Positions 25,076 through 38,439 of a stretch of DNA of 64,000 nt are shown here, piece by piece. The stretch's first letter is position 1. Each line of letters opens with the position of its first letter. The DNA comes from Larimichthys crocea (Eukaryota; Chordata; Actinopteri; Sciaenidae): NCBI RefSeq assembly GCF_000972845.2, contig NC_040018.1, positions 12,497,157 through 12,561,156 on the forward strand, written 5' to 3'. Below the pieces are notes generated by a model that saw only the letters and a program-made list of their open reading frames with translations, had not been told where the DNA came from and made no database searches. The translations under genes and the position numbers were made by a program.

Positions 25076-26100
25076 CGCTTTTTACACTGCAGATGTAAGC
25101 ACAGTGTGTCCAGTCCAACGCTAAAGGGCACCTCATATCTAAAAAAAAAACATTTTATAAAAATTTCTTAAACATCATTTAAAGTTACAACCTTGAATAT
25201 ATTCTGTGGAGAGTTGATAATCAAAACAGAAAATAACTTTTTCTTTGGAGATCTTGCCTCCTCATTTGAGCCTCTGTATGCAATAAAAGCACTGACTCAC
25301 CTTGACAGAAGCAGTGATAACCTCCAAATGAACTGGTTCCACCCAAATTAAGCAGCCAACCACAATAACACAGAGATGTGCAGCTCAGGGACGAGGCCTC
25401 AAACTGCTGCTGTACAGAGAAGTTTGCATATTGAACCCACTGGAGGGCCATTACAGCTCAACCGTTCTTTTCACTGCGCTGATAAACAACAATTCCCAGA
25501 GTCCCAGAGTCCTCCATTGTCCAAATTTACATGAGGTTTGGGGGCTTTAGCGCATGTGAGTGATAGAGGTCAGAGCAATGGGTATTCACAATCACACGCA
25601 ACACAAGGAGAATGATAAATATAACTTTCCCTTGAAATACGAACTTTGAAAATGCTTGAATGCGCAAACCCACCTGAATATACACACGGTGTATTCATGC
25701 CTCCTGAAACCTACACATTGCATGTTCACATGCACATTCACACACGTATAAACACATTATTTTCATGCTGTTATAGACACACTATATGTAAATGAGATCT
25801 AAAATGGCTCTCATGCTTGCCCTCTTCCTCCGGTGCCAGAGTCACGCATCATTGTCAGCAGCCAGCAAAACAAGATGAAATAAAATTCTAAGCCGTCCTG
25901 GCAGTCAAGGACACCATTCCCTCACCGTAATAGCCTGTATCGCCTAGCCACTCCATGTGTAGCTTTTCTTCATTGCTCTGGGCTTTTATTCCTGGCAATA
26001 AGCTCTTTATCACTCCTCAACACAATTCATTTAAAACCACCGTCAAGAAGCAATCAAACCTTAAGTAAGAGGATTCAAAGTCAGTGTGTTATTGTTAAGC

Positions 26101-29100
26101 AAAGTAGCATTACCTCATTTCCATAATGCACCCGGACAGAGATGCCAAATAGGTAATAATAAAGAACAGTGCGCAAGAAAATAAACAGTTAATATTTTTT
26201 CCCCTCATTTTGCATCCCTAAATTTAAATGCAATATCCCCCTGTGTTGTTTCCTCCTCTCTTCTTTCCTGCATTTGCCTCTTTTCTACCTCCAGAATGAC
26301 ATTATGTTTGGGTTAGTTGTCTTTCTGGCTCACACACCTATGATTTAGCAATTCTTGACATATCCATTACACCTCACAGATTGGCTGTTCTCCTCTCCCT
26401 GTGTCTTGGAAACCTATAGAAATGACATGCACCCTTCCATTTTTTCTCAGATGTCCTCGACTCACAGGTGTGGTACGTTTAGAAAGAAGTGGATTCTAAT
26501 TTCAGGAGTGTTGCCTTACTATTAACTATAGCTACAGGAGACACATCAGTCTTGACATGGTCTTTTTGAACCATGTCTAAAAATGCAATACTATTGTGTA
26601 TTTTTCACCTGCTCTCCACAGCCTGACCGTAGATGGGCATTTTGGACTGCTGGTTTTATGATTTACTATCTGCATTATTGTGTCTCTATAACAGCGTCTG
26701 GAAAATGGTTCACATGCCATCATTATGTATCTTTTATATGTTGATTGCTTAGGTTAGAATAACCTGTCTCTTCTCTTCTCTGCAGCAGAGACACAATCAA
26801 TTTTCTAACAGGTGCAATAACAGATAGAATCAATGTCATCATCACTGCAGTCATCTTCATCCTCCCAGCAATGTTTACTGTGAAGCCAGCTTCAGCTTCC
26901 AGAGACGCCCCGCTCCTCTTACATTGATGTTTACTTGTGGATTGATCCTCGTCCTCATGTATTTGCAGTTCTATTGAATCTTGATTTTTACATTCTTGAC
27001 CGTCGACATTAATTGATTCAGTGAAAGAGGAAGTTCATCATGCAGCAGCTGCATCAACCTATGAATGGATTCTGTTAAACCGCACAGGCACAAGGTCACT
27101 ATATGTCGCCATAGTGTGGTATCCATATTAATTACACTATGACTTCCAATACAATACAGAAAAAAAAACGTGTTTCTTTAGGTTATTCCTTCATATTTTA
27201 GACATCAGATTTAATACAAAGATATGTGCATACCAATCTGGATTCTTTTCATAAAATATCTCATTAGGCACCAAAGCCTCGAGCCGGGGGCTCACTCACT
27301 CCCTTTAGCACTGTATTTGTTTTATTTAATTAGATATAATGAGATCTCACTTCACAAATGCATTTTACAGAAAGGTATTTAGATTCAAGTCATTATCAAA
27401 TACCCCAGTAAATGGCGGTGTTTGTTAAACATGGTTATAAGTGTGATGGTTTAATTCCATGTCCACTTTCCCCTCCCTGCAGTGCTTTCTGTTTAATACA
27501 CCAACTTCATCACCAGGGAGATTAAGGCTAATGCCTAAAGGAGCACAGCCCAAAATTGAAAAGAATTAACTGTAATTAGCACGCTAACAAATGGCTAATT
27601 CGATGGCAATTGTTATATTTTTATTATATAACCTGTAACTTACTCTTGAGAGCCTCATTTCAAATGACGCTGAAATGGGGTATAATATCAATCATTTTAA
27701 TTCGCTAAAATTTATAGAACACATTTTTTTTTTTAAACAGCATTTTTCTGTCACAGCTGTGCTCTGTTCTCACCGGGGTCTCTTACCTTTTGTGGTACAT
27801 CCCAGCAAATGTGACACAACACTGCTAAAGACAGGTAAGCCTACATCAAGCGCAGCATTGTTACACCAACACCACAGCCACAGCAGGCAGTACAGCACAT
27901 AAAAGACCCTGCTAACTGCTCCTTCACCCTGTAAACTCAGCTAATTAACAGTAGCTTCATGCTTTGTGTATGTTGCCAGCTCGGTGTGTTTCTTCAAGGC
28001 CACAGGATGTAAGGCCTGCAACAATCTGCAAGCCAATTGTCATACCAAAAAAAAAAAAAAGGCAGTAGTGAGCAAGGATTTATTGGCTATAATAGTTAAT
28101 GGATGGAGTATTTTTTTCCCCCAATCTTTTCTCACCTTCTGCTTACTGTTGCTGCTGCCATGACTAGTGCCTTTCCGCACAAACAGTAATGAAAATAATA
28201 ATAATGATAAGAATAGCATCACTTCAATCTCACTTTCAGTGATTACATTGTTCCGCCCGTTTCCATTTCTGCTTAAATTATATTTAACTTCATCTGCTGT
28301 GGTCCGCAAACAGGATTACTGGTACTTATCTGAAATGAAAGTGCATTTTTAACGCAGTTTAATAACGAGAGTGGAAAATCCAGTCCATAGCAATAAACCT
28401 GAAACTAATTCATTTCAATGACTGTCGGCGCAGGGTGTTTCAGTTCTTCCTCACATGCCCATTCCCACTGTTAAAAACTGTAAAAGAAAAGAGGCAGAAG
28501 GCCATTTGTGTAATCTGCTTGCAGCCTGACATGAGCGTGGTGATCACAGAAACACTGAAGAATCTCCATCCAGCCTTTAAGAGCCTCTTCAGAGAGCCGC
28601 TAAAAGGCCAATTTCAAAGCGACTGAGATCATCAAACTCTGCAACTTTTCTTAAAAGTCTTGAGCTGAGTGGAGGGTGAAGGGGTGCACTGGTAAGATGG
28701 AGGAGAGAGAGAAACTGACGCACGTCCTCGCGCATCTAAAGTGGTCAGCAGTTTGAACCTGTCCGTGCCTCCTGTTCCATTATGGAATAGTAACACAGGG
28801 GCCTGTTTGTTCGCCAAACACAATTAACAAGGTTTCTGCTGCACATCAATACTGCTATTTGCATAGGGTATTGATCTGAAGTCCTTATAATCACAAAATG
28901 TTAATTGCACCAATTAATTCTCAATCTGTTTGTGCCCTTGTCTGCCCGCCTTGAGCCCTGAAGGTCAGTGTGAAAATGAACTGCTCTTTGATTCTCCTCC
29001 AGGAAAAGATTTTTTCTTAAGACAACACAGTTTGCTACTCTGAAATCAAAAGGCCCTACCATCCTTTATCATTATTATCATTCCCTGTGAGTAGCAGCTA

Positions 29101-30300
29101 ATGGGGTTGAAATCTTGTGATCTTATTTGTCCTTTTAAACAAGGTTTTTCTTGTCTCATTCATTAACCAGGGCTGCCTCTTCTTTTCTGCAGAGCTGCGG
29201 CTATTTACACCTCAAAGACACAGTATCCCCCTTCATATTGACTAATAAGTCATTTTCATCCGAGACAATACATTGCCCATTTGCTTCATAGCCCATAGGT
29301 GGTGTTTCCCCCTGTCTCAGGTCCTGCTGCTACACCATGTTATTACATGCTGAAACATGACCTCCCGGTTTATTGTCTGTTTGAGATGATCAGAATAATA
29401 AGTCAGAGCTGTCTACTCTGCTGCTCCTCTGCCTGTGATGTGTAGGTAGGTAGGTGTCCTTCCTTTGTTGTGTGCTACACTCATTTTTTAATCCCAACAT
29501 GACACCACCTATATTACTGTAGTCATATAGAGGATTATATATGGATTACAATTACATTTTATACATAGAATGGATAAAAATATAAATAAGACTCTATAAA
29601 TATATAAAGGTAAAAGTATCTCAGTATATTGCTTCTGTTAGCAGTGAGAATGAATTATATTTTTGCACTGGCTCTTTTCACCGGCATTGATCGGCGTCTG
29701 CATTAATTGCTTTTCCTCCTCTATCTTGATACAGTCAACAACGCGAATACAATTAAAGGTTTTGCAACGTGTTTCTCTCCCAGATATCTGTACATAACAG
29801 TGCAGAAGGACCTCTCTTCCAGTCCCCGTCATCCATGCCTGAACACAGCCAAATGACAAATGAACCACCCTGTGTGAAAGATGAATTTCAATCCACTACA
29901 CCTGTGCCACCCCACCAAATGAAAGGACTGATTGCCTCCAATTGCATATTTAAAATGCTTAATTCCTCCATTAAGAAACCTATTTACATGAATTAGGGAC
30001 AATTAGCATTTTCAGACCCACTTCAACTTTGTTCGCCCCCATCCATTAACATTTGAAAGTGTCGGCTGCCAGACACAAGAAAGCCCCTCCATCTGATTTG
30101 TGCTGACCCCTGTGACGGCTGCCTGGATGGACTTTTTTATCTGTAGCACCTCACTTAAAGAGGAGACTGGCCCCGGGTCTATAGTAACTCACCTCATTAT
30201 GGTTAATCAACAAAAAGCCGGTGAATGAAAGACAACAGAGTTAAGGGCAAAGGGATGTCTAATTCAGAAAAGCAAAGGTGCAGGTCTTCAACCTTTCACA
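26101..30300. promoter_or_regulatory. repeat-poor stretch, candidate regulatory cluster
   Basis: Long, nearly repeat-free sequence. Notable words are AACTGTAATTAGCACGCTAA (27560 region), an octamer ATTTGCAT at 28857-28864 beside a TATTGATC word, AATTGCACCAATTAATTC (28905 region) and AATTGCATATTTAAAATGC (29940 region). No exon pattern. The density of TAAT and octamer words suggests developmental enhancers; unverified. Confidence 0.3.
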
Positions 30301-31246
30301 CCTTTTATCTCACGATATTACATTAATTTTATGTGCTGGAGCTCTTGGGTTGTCCCTCTAACAGTATGTTGCACACTGAGCAGTCGAGGCAGGGGGAAGA
30401 AAAGAATCGGTGGCCTCTAAACTGTCAGTAGTTAAGTGGAAATAATGAAGAGAAAACTTGATAAAAGAGGAGAGGATGATTATCAGGCTATGCACCTGTC
30501 GGGTTTCTGAAGTTATTAGACCTTGTAGCTCAATCCAATCTACACAATGGAAAATGTGGCCTGAGTGAAGACTGTTTGTGCACGGCCTTGAGTATTTTCA
30601 TTGGTCAGCAATTACAGCGTCTGGTTCAAAGTGCTTACACATCCTTAATATGAGCTTTTTGATGGAGAAAAGCTGTCATCTACTAATGAAGATGACAGAG
30701 GCTGTCTCACTCTCTGGAGAATTTATTAGAAAAAGAAGCCTCACATCATGTGAGTCATATGTAATGCTTTTTATTACTGTAGTCACAGGCGAGAGAGGGG
30801 GAGAGAGCTTGTTTTGATGATTATATTCACTCTTGAAAATATATTAATAACTCTTTTGAGTCGCATGTGTGTGTGTGTGAGAGAGAGAGAGATAGTGCAC
30901 ATGGTGCACATGTCTACATGTGCATTGTGTTCTTATGGCTCCACTAATGAGTACCACTGAAACTCCTTTGTGCATCTTAAAAAAGTAGATTAAACTCGTG
31001 TTTGACTTTAAAGTTGAAAGTAGTCATAAATCCCTTACAAGTTATTCAATATGCATACAAATGAAAACCCAAACCCACCTAATACCAGCATCTTTAAGAC
31101 CCAACCTGACTAAACTTTACTAGTACTGCCATTTGAGACTCGAAGCCAACCAAGATCTCAAACTATCAACATTTTTTGCTTTATTTCATCCATTACTGAC
31201 TGCTAACTGGCAACAAACTCTGTCTATTTCCCTCTTCCCACTGGGC

Positions 31247-31254
31247 ATTTGCAT
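31247..31254 (+). promoter_or_regulatory. octamer (POU) site
   Basis: A perfect ATTTGCAT, followed at once by TTAATTGACACTTTAATTAA. One of at least two perfect octamers in the desert. It may be chance in AT-rich DNA. Confidence 0.25.
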
Positions 31255-31846
31255 ATTTAATTGACACTTTAATTAAATTACATTTGAAAATAACCAAACC
31301 TGAACTCGACCTAAGCCTGAAGGTTTGTCAGTCTTTGTTAGTTTACGCTTCCTGTATATATCTCTAGGCGATACAGGAAGCTGCTATTATGAAAGGTGCA
31401 GTTGGCATTCAAAGGTTTAGCAAGTTGATGTAAGCTGAGACACTACAGGTGAAAACATAATTTTTTCATGCACTGGTCAATTTTAAGATTTAAGTCATAT
31501 TTTGCTTTCATGACATGCCTTCTTTCAGACTAATGAAAAGAAAATGTCCAAAATAAAATACACATTTATGTGATTATTTTACTACACTTAGCATTAGATA
31601 ATGCCCAATTTGCATTTTAAAATTTCAGTAAATACAAAGTTGGTACAAAGTTTCATGGTAATATCTATTCATTAAACTTAAACTTTGATTTGATTTGAGA
31701 TGATGACTCAGAAAACTTGCAATAAAAATGCAAATATTAGCAAACTATTAGTTAGATGTTTTTTTCTTTAAGGACACACAAAGCTCCAAAAAACAGTTGT
31801 TTTCACCCAAGTAGCATGAAGTCCCGACAGATCATTCAAATACCGA

Positions 31847-31920
31847 TGTAAATGGCTACCAACAGTGGCTTAGAGCAAACTGTATCGTTTGCTCTAAGCC
31901 ACTGTTGGTAGCCATTTACA
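31847..31920. repeat. perfect 34-bp inverted repeat (hairpin), 6-base loop
   Basis: Bases 31847-31880 are the exact reverse complement of 31887-31920 (core words GGCTACCAACAGTGGCTTAG and CTAAGCCACTGTTGGTAGCC). The loop is TGTATC. It is a very stable cruciform or RNA hairpin. The perfect stem is unlike typical animal microRNA precursors. Confidence 0.95.
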
Positions 31921-32379
31921 CAACATCTGTTCAGACCTCAAACTTTATTAAACATTAAGATTCACAATAGAAGTATGCTGAAAATACAGACCATTAGCTC
32001 CAAGCTAACAGCAGCGATACACATAAGAAATGGAATAAGGGTTGTTTTATGCGCAATAACTTTGAAACACGTTGCTCTAATGCTCATCAGCAGCATTGGC
32101 TTTGCAAACAGTACGAAACAATTACAGCTGCTGGTGAAGATGGAGAGGAAGTATCTTATATGCTACCATATATAAACACCGGCCAGAGACACTGGCTAAT
32201 GGTTCTTGTTGCTTTTTGTCCATTAGCTCTAACCATCCTCTATTATTTTCAATCTTTATCGAGGTTGAAGGCAGCAACTAACACACCTCTGACTTTCACC
32301 ACTGACTTTCCAGCCTTGCTGAAGCTACCTCAGTGAATGGATTGTGTCTTCTTGTTCATTCATCTTCGACTTCCACTTC

Positions 32380-32490
32380 TTGTAGTAATTGTTTTTAAAA
32401 CTGATATTGTCTCTACTGTATCTGTCACCGTGTAAAGTGCCTTTGAGAATGTTTTAAAGCTCGATAGAAAATAAATGTATTGTTATTATT
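32380..32490 (+). mobile_element. probable LINE/SINE 3' tail
   Basis: GTGTAAAGTGCCTTTGAGAA, TGTTTTAAAGCTCGATAGAA and AATAAATGTATTGTTATTATT have the form of non-LTR retroposon 3' tails (GCGCTATATAAATAAATG-type) common in fish. The 5' extent is unclear and may reach 31930. Confidence 0.5.
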
Positions 32491-34374
32491 TTTACCACAT
32501 CCTGTATCTAACATGTCTTCCCAGTACAGAGTGAACGCTCCACAGAAAACCTCATGTTGGATTACAACACCAGGTCTGGTCACAGATCAGATTACTTAAC
32601 CTTACATTATGTTCTTTTGTAAGTAGGAGCATTTTGGTTTTTCAAAGGTACACTGACAGGTTGTCACAGTTTTCATTTAATGTTACATAAAATAATGCTT
32701 TTTTTTGCCTAACACATTTGCAAAGGCTTTTGTTTCACATGTTTTGAAGTTTTATTAAGAGGCATGTATTCAATCTTTATGGTGCATTAATTCCGCCAAC
32801 TCATCGCCATGAATTTTGACCCATTTCATGCAGTTAATACTGCTCTTTAACACATTGCTACAGTGTAGCTCTTCTTTACACGTTGGACATATTCAATGGA
32901 AATGTAGGAAAATGTGCAAAATGAATCATCGGACTCAAACATTAGATCATTTTAGATCATTATATCTGTAGTTATTTACTGAGATACTAAAACTACAGTG
33001 AGTTTTATGTAGAAAAAAAAGGAAAAGTATTAAATCAACATAGATTTATCTGCAACAAGTATATAAGAAAAGATCACACGTGACATGTTACAGTTTATAT
33101 ACAGTGTGTAAAAATGTTCAGATATTCACACTAACACATCAACATACATATGTCATACATACAAGTCATACATATGTAGGAAAACTAGGCATGTGAGTAG
33201 ATACCTGTCCACCTTGCAGATACATTCTCTTGATTTGCAGCTCTACGGCATGTCAGCTCACATTTTCCAGTCCCTGGCTTCCCTTGTCTGTCTGCTCAAC
33301 AATAATTCCCCCATGACTCATTTAATGTGACATATAGAGTAAATATGAAACATGTATTTCTCTGTCTGAATAGGCAAATTTAATCTGTTTGTTTTTGCTC
33401 TTCCACACTCAATTGTGCCGCCAATCGTAAAGTCCTTGTCCCTGACAGGACATGCTAATGTTTAAGCTGCCAATGCTGAATCATCCACCATGGTTAGAAT
33501 TCACTCTGTACAGATATTTTCTAGGTATATCCACTTTAGCATCTGTACTTTTTCCTTAGTCATTCATTCACACTACCAAAAACAAACTCCTTTAGTCCAG
33601 CAGTGTTGTTCTCAGTGCAGGGTTACTTGTGCTAAATCAATGTGCTGTCTGAATGACAGAGAAAAATTCTTGCATTTTGTTATCTATTGTCCTTTCCACT
33701 GGAAACTACACAGTGTTTTGTTTAGTACGTTTTAGAAAAGTTTTGTGAATATGGATGGTGCACAAAAACTGAGTTGGCTGTTCACATATGAAACATTTAA
33801 ATTAGCTTTCAGTTACTTGAAGAAAGCCTGCGAGATGAGAGAAAATCCTTTATTGGGATCGGCATGTAACAGTTCAACTGTAATTTTTGTACATAAATAT
33901 GATGTTTGAAAGCAAATATTATACATACCTACCTAAACATACCTAAAATAACAATGTGTTGTGCTTAGGCCAGATGTATGACATGATACATAAATAAAAA
34001 CATAACAAATTAAATGAATCGCTGAGGAAAATAATCTCATAAATATGCCTAACCTTCAATCTTTTTGGTTACTTTTGCCAGTACTGTTAAACCACCGACA
34101 TCAGGTGAAGCTGCTCAGAATTGTTCCTTGCCATCCTTCCAATATTTCAGTCAGGACACACCAAAGGACAATCAAATGCCATCATCTCACTGGATTTAGC
34201 CGCCTTATTGTATTCTCCGCCTGACAGTTCAAACATATTTCAGAACAAAACTGGTAACCTCCATAGTCCACATGGCAATGTGTTTTCAACACACACCGTA
34301 GGTCTGTAAGGGGAAAAAAAAGAGTCCTTGGTATATTTATCAGAACTGTTGTGCACACCAGTATGAATGCACAG

Positions 34375-34380
<6 letters not shown>

Positions 34381-34412
<32 letters not shown>
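34381..34412. repeat. (AC)16 microsatellite
   Basis: Perfect dinucleotide array. Confidence 0.97.
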
Positions 34413-34414
<2 letters not shown>

Positions 34415-34896
34415 ATGTTGTAATAAACACAGTGCAGCCTGTTTGAATGCACTTATTGTCCGCAAGGACAAGTCCTAGGTACTATCATAATTGTGCTATT
34501 GATTATACATAACTCACTTTGTCTGATTATGATTACAATTTAATATTGACGTTCTGCGTGCGATGAATTCACTCTCCTGGTGTCAGTCTTGTTGACTCGT
34601 ATGATCTATGATTCATCAATACCATTGATTCTCCCAAAGTTCATCCATCCATATGTGACTGGCACATCAGTATTTTACATAAAAAAGATTGAGGGGAGGC
34701 AATCTGCATGTCAGCAAAATGTCACCATAATTGAGCTTGGCTGATGTTATTGTCCCTTAACGAAGTTCTGACTGTTTTATAAACAGGGCTGGGACAAGAG
34801 GCATCAGTCACAAGGGAGACCAAGGACAAGAGTATCTTGCATTAAACAATAACGTCAGATGTGCCACGCTCACCTTCATATGGAATTTGAATGTAC

Positions 34897-34973
<77 letters not shown>
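34897..34973. repeat. (TCTA)19 microsatellite
   Basis: Seventy-seven bases of uninterrupted TCTA, likely highly polymorphic. Confidence 0.98.
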
Positions 34974-34979
34974 TGACAC

Positions 34980-37960
34980 AGACACACCGCAGTAATGGCA
35001 GATGTGTTTACAGTTTACAGGACAAAAGGAGAACATGCAGTGTTACAATCGCACACAAGAATGACAGCACACTGAGGCTAATTGGAAAAGGCCTGTCACT
35101 GATTACAGACACTCGGCTTGTGTGGGTGCGTGTGCGTGTGTACACATGCCCCGTGTGTGCCTTGCGTGGGTGCAAGGCTATTCAGTCCACACATGCCCGG
35201 TGTATCTCTGGCAATTGCTCTGCTGGTGGACGCCGCTGTGACAGTGGGCTGCCCTCGGAGGTCTCTGGATATCCAGTGTAAATCCAGCCCAGTGGAGCTG
35301 TGAAAAAAGCTAATAATATGTTATTGCAGTCTGGGTCCCCCTGTCGCCTCTCCATCAGAGCACCACTGTCACCTTACACATGGACCGCGGTGTGATAATG
35401 GACAATAATGCGGAGTAGCTGAGAGTGAGAAGTCCAATCTGCCTCCTGAGTGGTAAAAGGGTTGGAGGAAAGCACACCCCATATGCTGTGTGAGAGCTCC
35501 TGACTCAGAGGCCGTGTGTCATCCTATCATGAACCTCTGGGCATCCCTTCCAATAGTAAGGAAAACTTCTGATTGATTATCTTATTCATGAACCATGATG
35601 GTTCAGTCCTGACAACAGAAGGCCTGTGTGGGTTTTTCTCAGTAAAACTCACTAATTGTATTCTTTCCCACTGAGAAGTGAGGCTAATTTGCGAATACGA
35701 CTCTATAGTTTTGTTTTTGTTATCACACTTTTTTAGGCATCCAAACGCTTAAACCAGCCACACAGAGGACCGTTGCCTAATTGTTTCATCATGATGTGTT
35801 TATTCATATTTAATGTAGAAGCATTTTCTCCTGCAAAAACAGTCATTAGTGGGAGCTTCACAGAGAAATAAATACGCAGATGAGTGTTTAAATCTCTCAA
35901 AGAGAATCTCAAATCATGTTATCGCTACTGACTTCAGGCATGTTTGCAGTTAGAGAACCACTGCTGCACATGAGCTATTGTTGTGCTTTCTTTGTTTAGA
36001 ACAAAGTTTTATGAAATAACCTTCAGAACATAAGTAACAACTCCGTTTTCAAACCTAAACATAATAACTATGCTTCCTTTGATCAAGCAAATGTTTCTGG
36101 TTTTGCTTACAGTGAAATATTTTCCCGTTGAGGATGTTAAAACACAAGCAGCAATAAATATAGAGGATATAAAAAACAAAGTGGTGCAACTTTTAGCCAG
36201 ACTGAGGCCTCTAGTGGCAGCTGAAGGCAACATCCTCCCCATTAAAAGTTACCATGTCAGACAACAGTATGAGGGTTTAAGGATTATACTTGAATTTCAT
36301 GATTGCCTTTACAATCTGTTATACATTGTACACACAGTGCATGTAGACTAAGCATCTCAGCGGCTGCAATATAAAGTTTAATGTACAATCTTATAGGTGT
36401 ATATACTTGTAATTTCAATACTTGAATGAAGGCATTGTGAATGAAAAAACAGAGTTAGTTTCCAGTTGTCACAGTTTAGAGTAAATACACGCTAGCAAAC
36501 TGTATAGAAAGTCATTTATTTGTAATTATTGTGATGTTGAGAGGGCACAGGGGGCATTTTATTTTCTGTCTGATGATTGAATTCCTGCCTCTCTCCTGTG
36601 CTGAGTTGTATTTCGGTGCGTGACCACGGGCTTTGTGGTTTTCCAAGCCTCATGGGACCAATTCCCATTATTTACTTGACTGTGACCCCGTATCGTGACC
36701 CCTCAAGTCTCTCATTCTCCAGAAGCCTACTTTTAAATTGCCCATCTAATGGCAACCTGCATTTTTACTGAACTGTAATGAATGCTCCAATTACACTGAA
36801 GGTGATGGAGGCGATTTTCCTATGATAGAAGGGGTGATTGGATCTCCCACACTCCATTTCACTATCTCACTGCTCTTCAGCCATTCCCACAGACCTGTGG
36901 TCAGCAGTAGCTGTTGGGAGGAAACTAAGCCTCCACTTGTGGTAATGCACCCTCTCAGTGTACTGCCAAGCTGTGCACCAATGAGGTGACTACAAAATTA
37001 AGTGCTTGAAATAAATGAATTCATTCTCGCAGAAATGTGTCAAATGACCTTTCCGCTGCTCATTACACATGGTGCACATTACACCAGAGAAATGCTCCTG
37101 TTGTCTGGGCCCCTTTGTTTCCCCCCCTCCCCTTCTCTCTGCCTTGTCAAAGGGGAATGGTAATTAATTGAAATCATTTCCATGTGTAAGGTTGTGTAGA
37201 TCCCTCCTCAAGGTGTGTCAATGGGTCGATAGATATTTGGAGTGTATAGTGGAGTCAGGTGATAAGAACTCCAGTCATACTGTGCTAAATGACTGCCAAA
37301 GCTCCATAAAACCAATTCAAGGGCAGAGGAGTTTGAGGGCAGGAAGTAACAAAAAGAGAAAGAAGGGGAGGGAGGCGAGGGAAGAAGGAGGGGGGTGCAT
37401 TGTCCCCAGCGGACGATATTCTGACAGCAGTGACGGTGGTCACTGTTTTGGATCACTCAAGGCTGGGCACATTCTTCATTTTCCAGCCTTTTTTTTCCCT
37501 CTGATTAAAAGGTTGTTTGTGAGGACTGAACAGTCTCCTTCAAGGTGGTATCCTCCTGCTTGACTGAATGCAGGGCATTTCACCCAGCTCTGTGCACAAG
37601 AGAGGAGAGCTTATCCTAATGCAGAGGCTGCCTGTCTGCCTGCCAAGGAGAGATGTGGCTTTAAGAGGCCCATACATGGTGTTGATTAGTTTTACTGAGC
37701 GGGTATGCAGAGACCAATAAATTAAATATGAATAAATTAAAAATGTACTCTAGCAGAAAATTGCTTGGAAAACAACCACCTCCCCATTAAAATATGTATA
37801 GTAATGCCTTTTATGTGAAGTAACTTGGGATTAGATATCAGTGTAAATTAACACGCCATCCAACCGTAGTCAAGAACTTTTCACTTTTAACAAGGAGTTA
37901 TAAAAGAGGTATTTACTCCAGTGTGTTCAGTAATTAATTTGATATTCAAATGAGCTTACA
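34980..37960. other. noncoding; some regulatory-like stretches
   Basis: No gene recognised. 35200-35600 is GC-richer and repeat-free. 36550-37130 and 37600-37960 contain repeat-free sequence with TAAT cores (GGTAATTAATTGAAATC near 37160). 36060-36360 has a 93-codon open frame without recognisable content. Confidence 0.35.
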
Positions 37961-38190
37961 GTATGTATTATAATTGCAAATATCCCAAATAAGAGTAGTC
38001 TTAAAAAAAGGGGGGTAGTGTCAACAAAGATTGATGAGGTTTGCTTTGAAATTGCCATCTGTTTCAAATGTTTACTTGAGGTGGGGCTCCCCCCCCCCTC
38101 TCTTCTTCTGTGGAAAATAGAGGCGTCATGGTTTCCTTCTGCCATTTGGCCATATGTATCTGCTTTTTTCCTCTCTTCTTTTGTGTGTGT

Positions 38191-38211
38191 GGGTGGGTGG
38201 GGGGGGGGGGG
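38191..38211 (+). repeat. G-run with quadruplex potential
   Basis: GGGTGGGTGG followed by eleven more G, preceded by (TG)n. Four or more G-triplets are available in 21 bases, enough for a G-quadruplex. Confidence 0.8.
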
Positions 38212-38421
38212 TGCAGCAGTGTACATGAACATACACACACAAACGCACACGCACACAAACATTGAAGGGGATCAGGAACATCAGCATGTGTGATGAGCTC
38301 CCACAGATAACGTCTCCGCAACATTTCCATGACATTGTAGCTGTGTTACCTCATTACCACAATGTCACAGCAGCAGTGTGAGGATGTTGTGTTTGGGGTG
38401 AGGATGGAGAAGAGGGTGTGT

Positions 38422-38439
38422 GGGGTGGGGGTGGGGGGG
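38422..38439 (+). repeat. second G-run with quadruplex potential
   Basis: GGGGTGGGGGTGGGGGGG lies about 210 bases downstream of the first. A C-run at 38514-38524 on the same strand follows. Confidence 0.8.

Larger units (their letters stand above)
23761..26100. other. noncoding, repeat-bearing
   Basis: No gene recognised. It holds the LINE/SINE tail at 24214-24264 and the dispersed repeat at 24920-25075. The rest is AT-rich with no clear motif. Confidence 0.4.
30301..34850. other. noncoding, AT-rich
   Basis: No gene recognised. The hairpin at 31847-31920, a probable retroposon tail at 32380-32490 and an (AC)16 array at 34381-34412 are the only clear structures. Confidence 0.4.

Noticed and set aside
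31847..31920. Hairpin as a microRNA gene
   Set aside because: The stem is fully paired with no bulges and the loop has only six bases, unlike animal pre-microRNAs; no known microRNA sequence recognised.
34182..34452. Two minus-strand frames with VCVCVC and CVCVC
   Set aside because: Produced by the (AC)16 array.
34859..35281. 140-codon frame with LSIY repeats
   Set aside because: Translation of the TCTA tetranucleotide array.
36203..36220. CTCF-like CCTCTAGTGGCAGC
   Set aside because: One base short in the core and wording also common in fish repeats.
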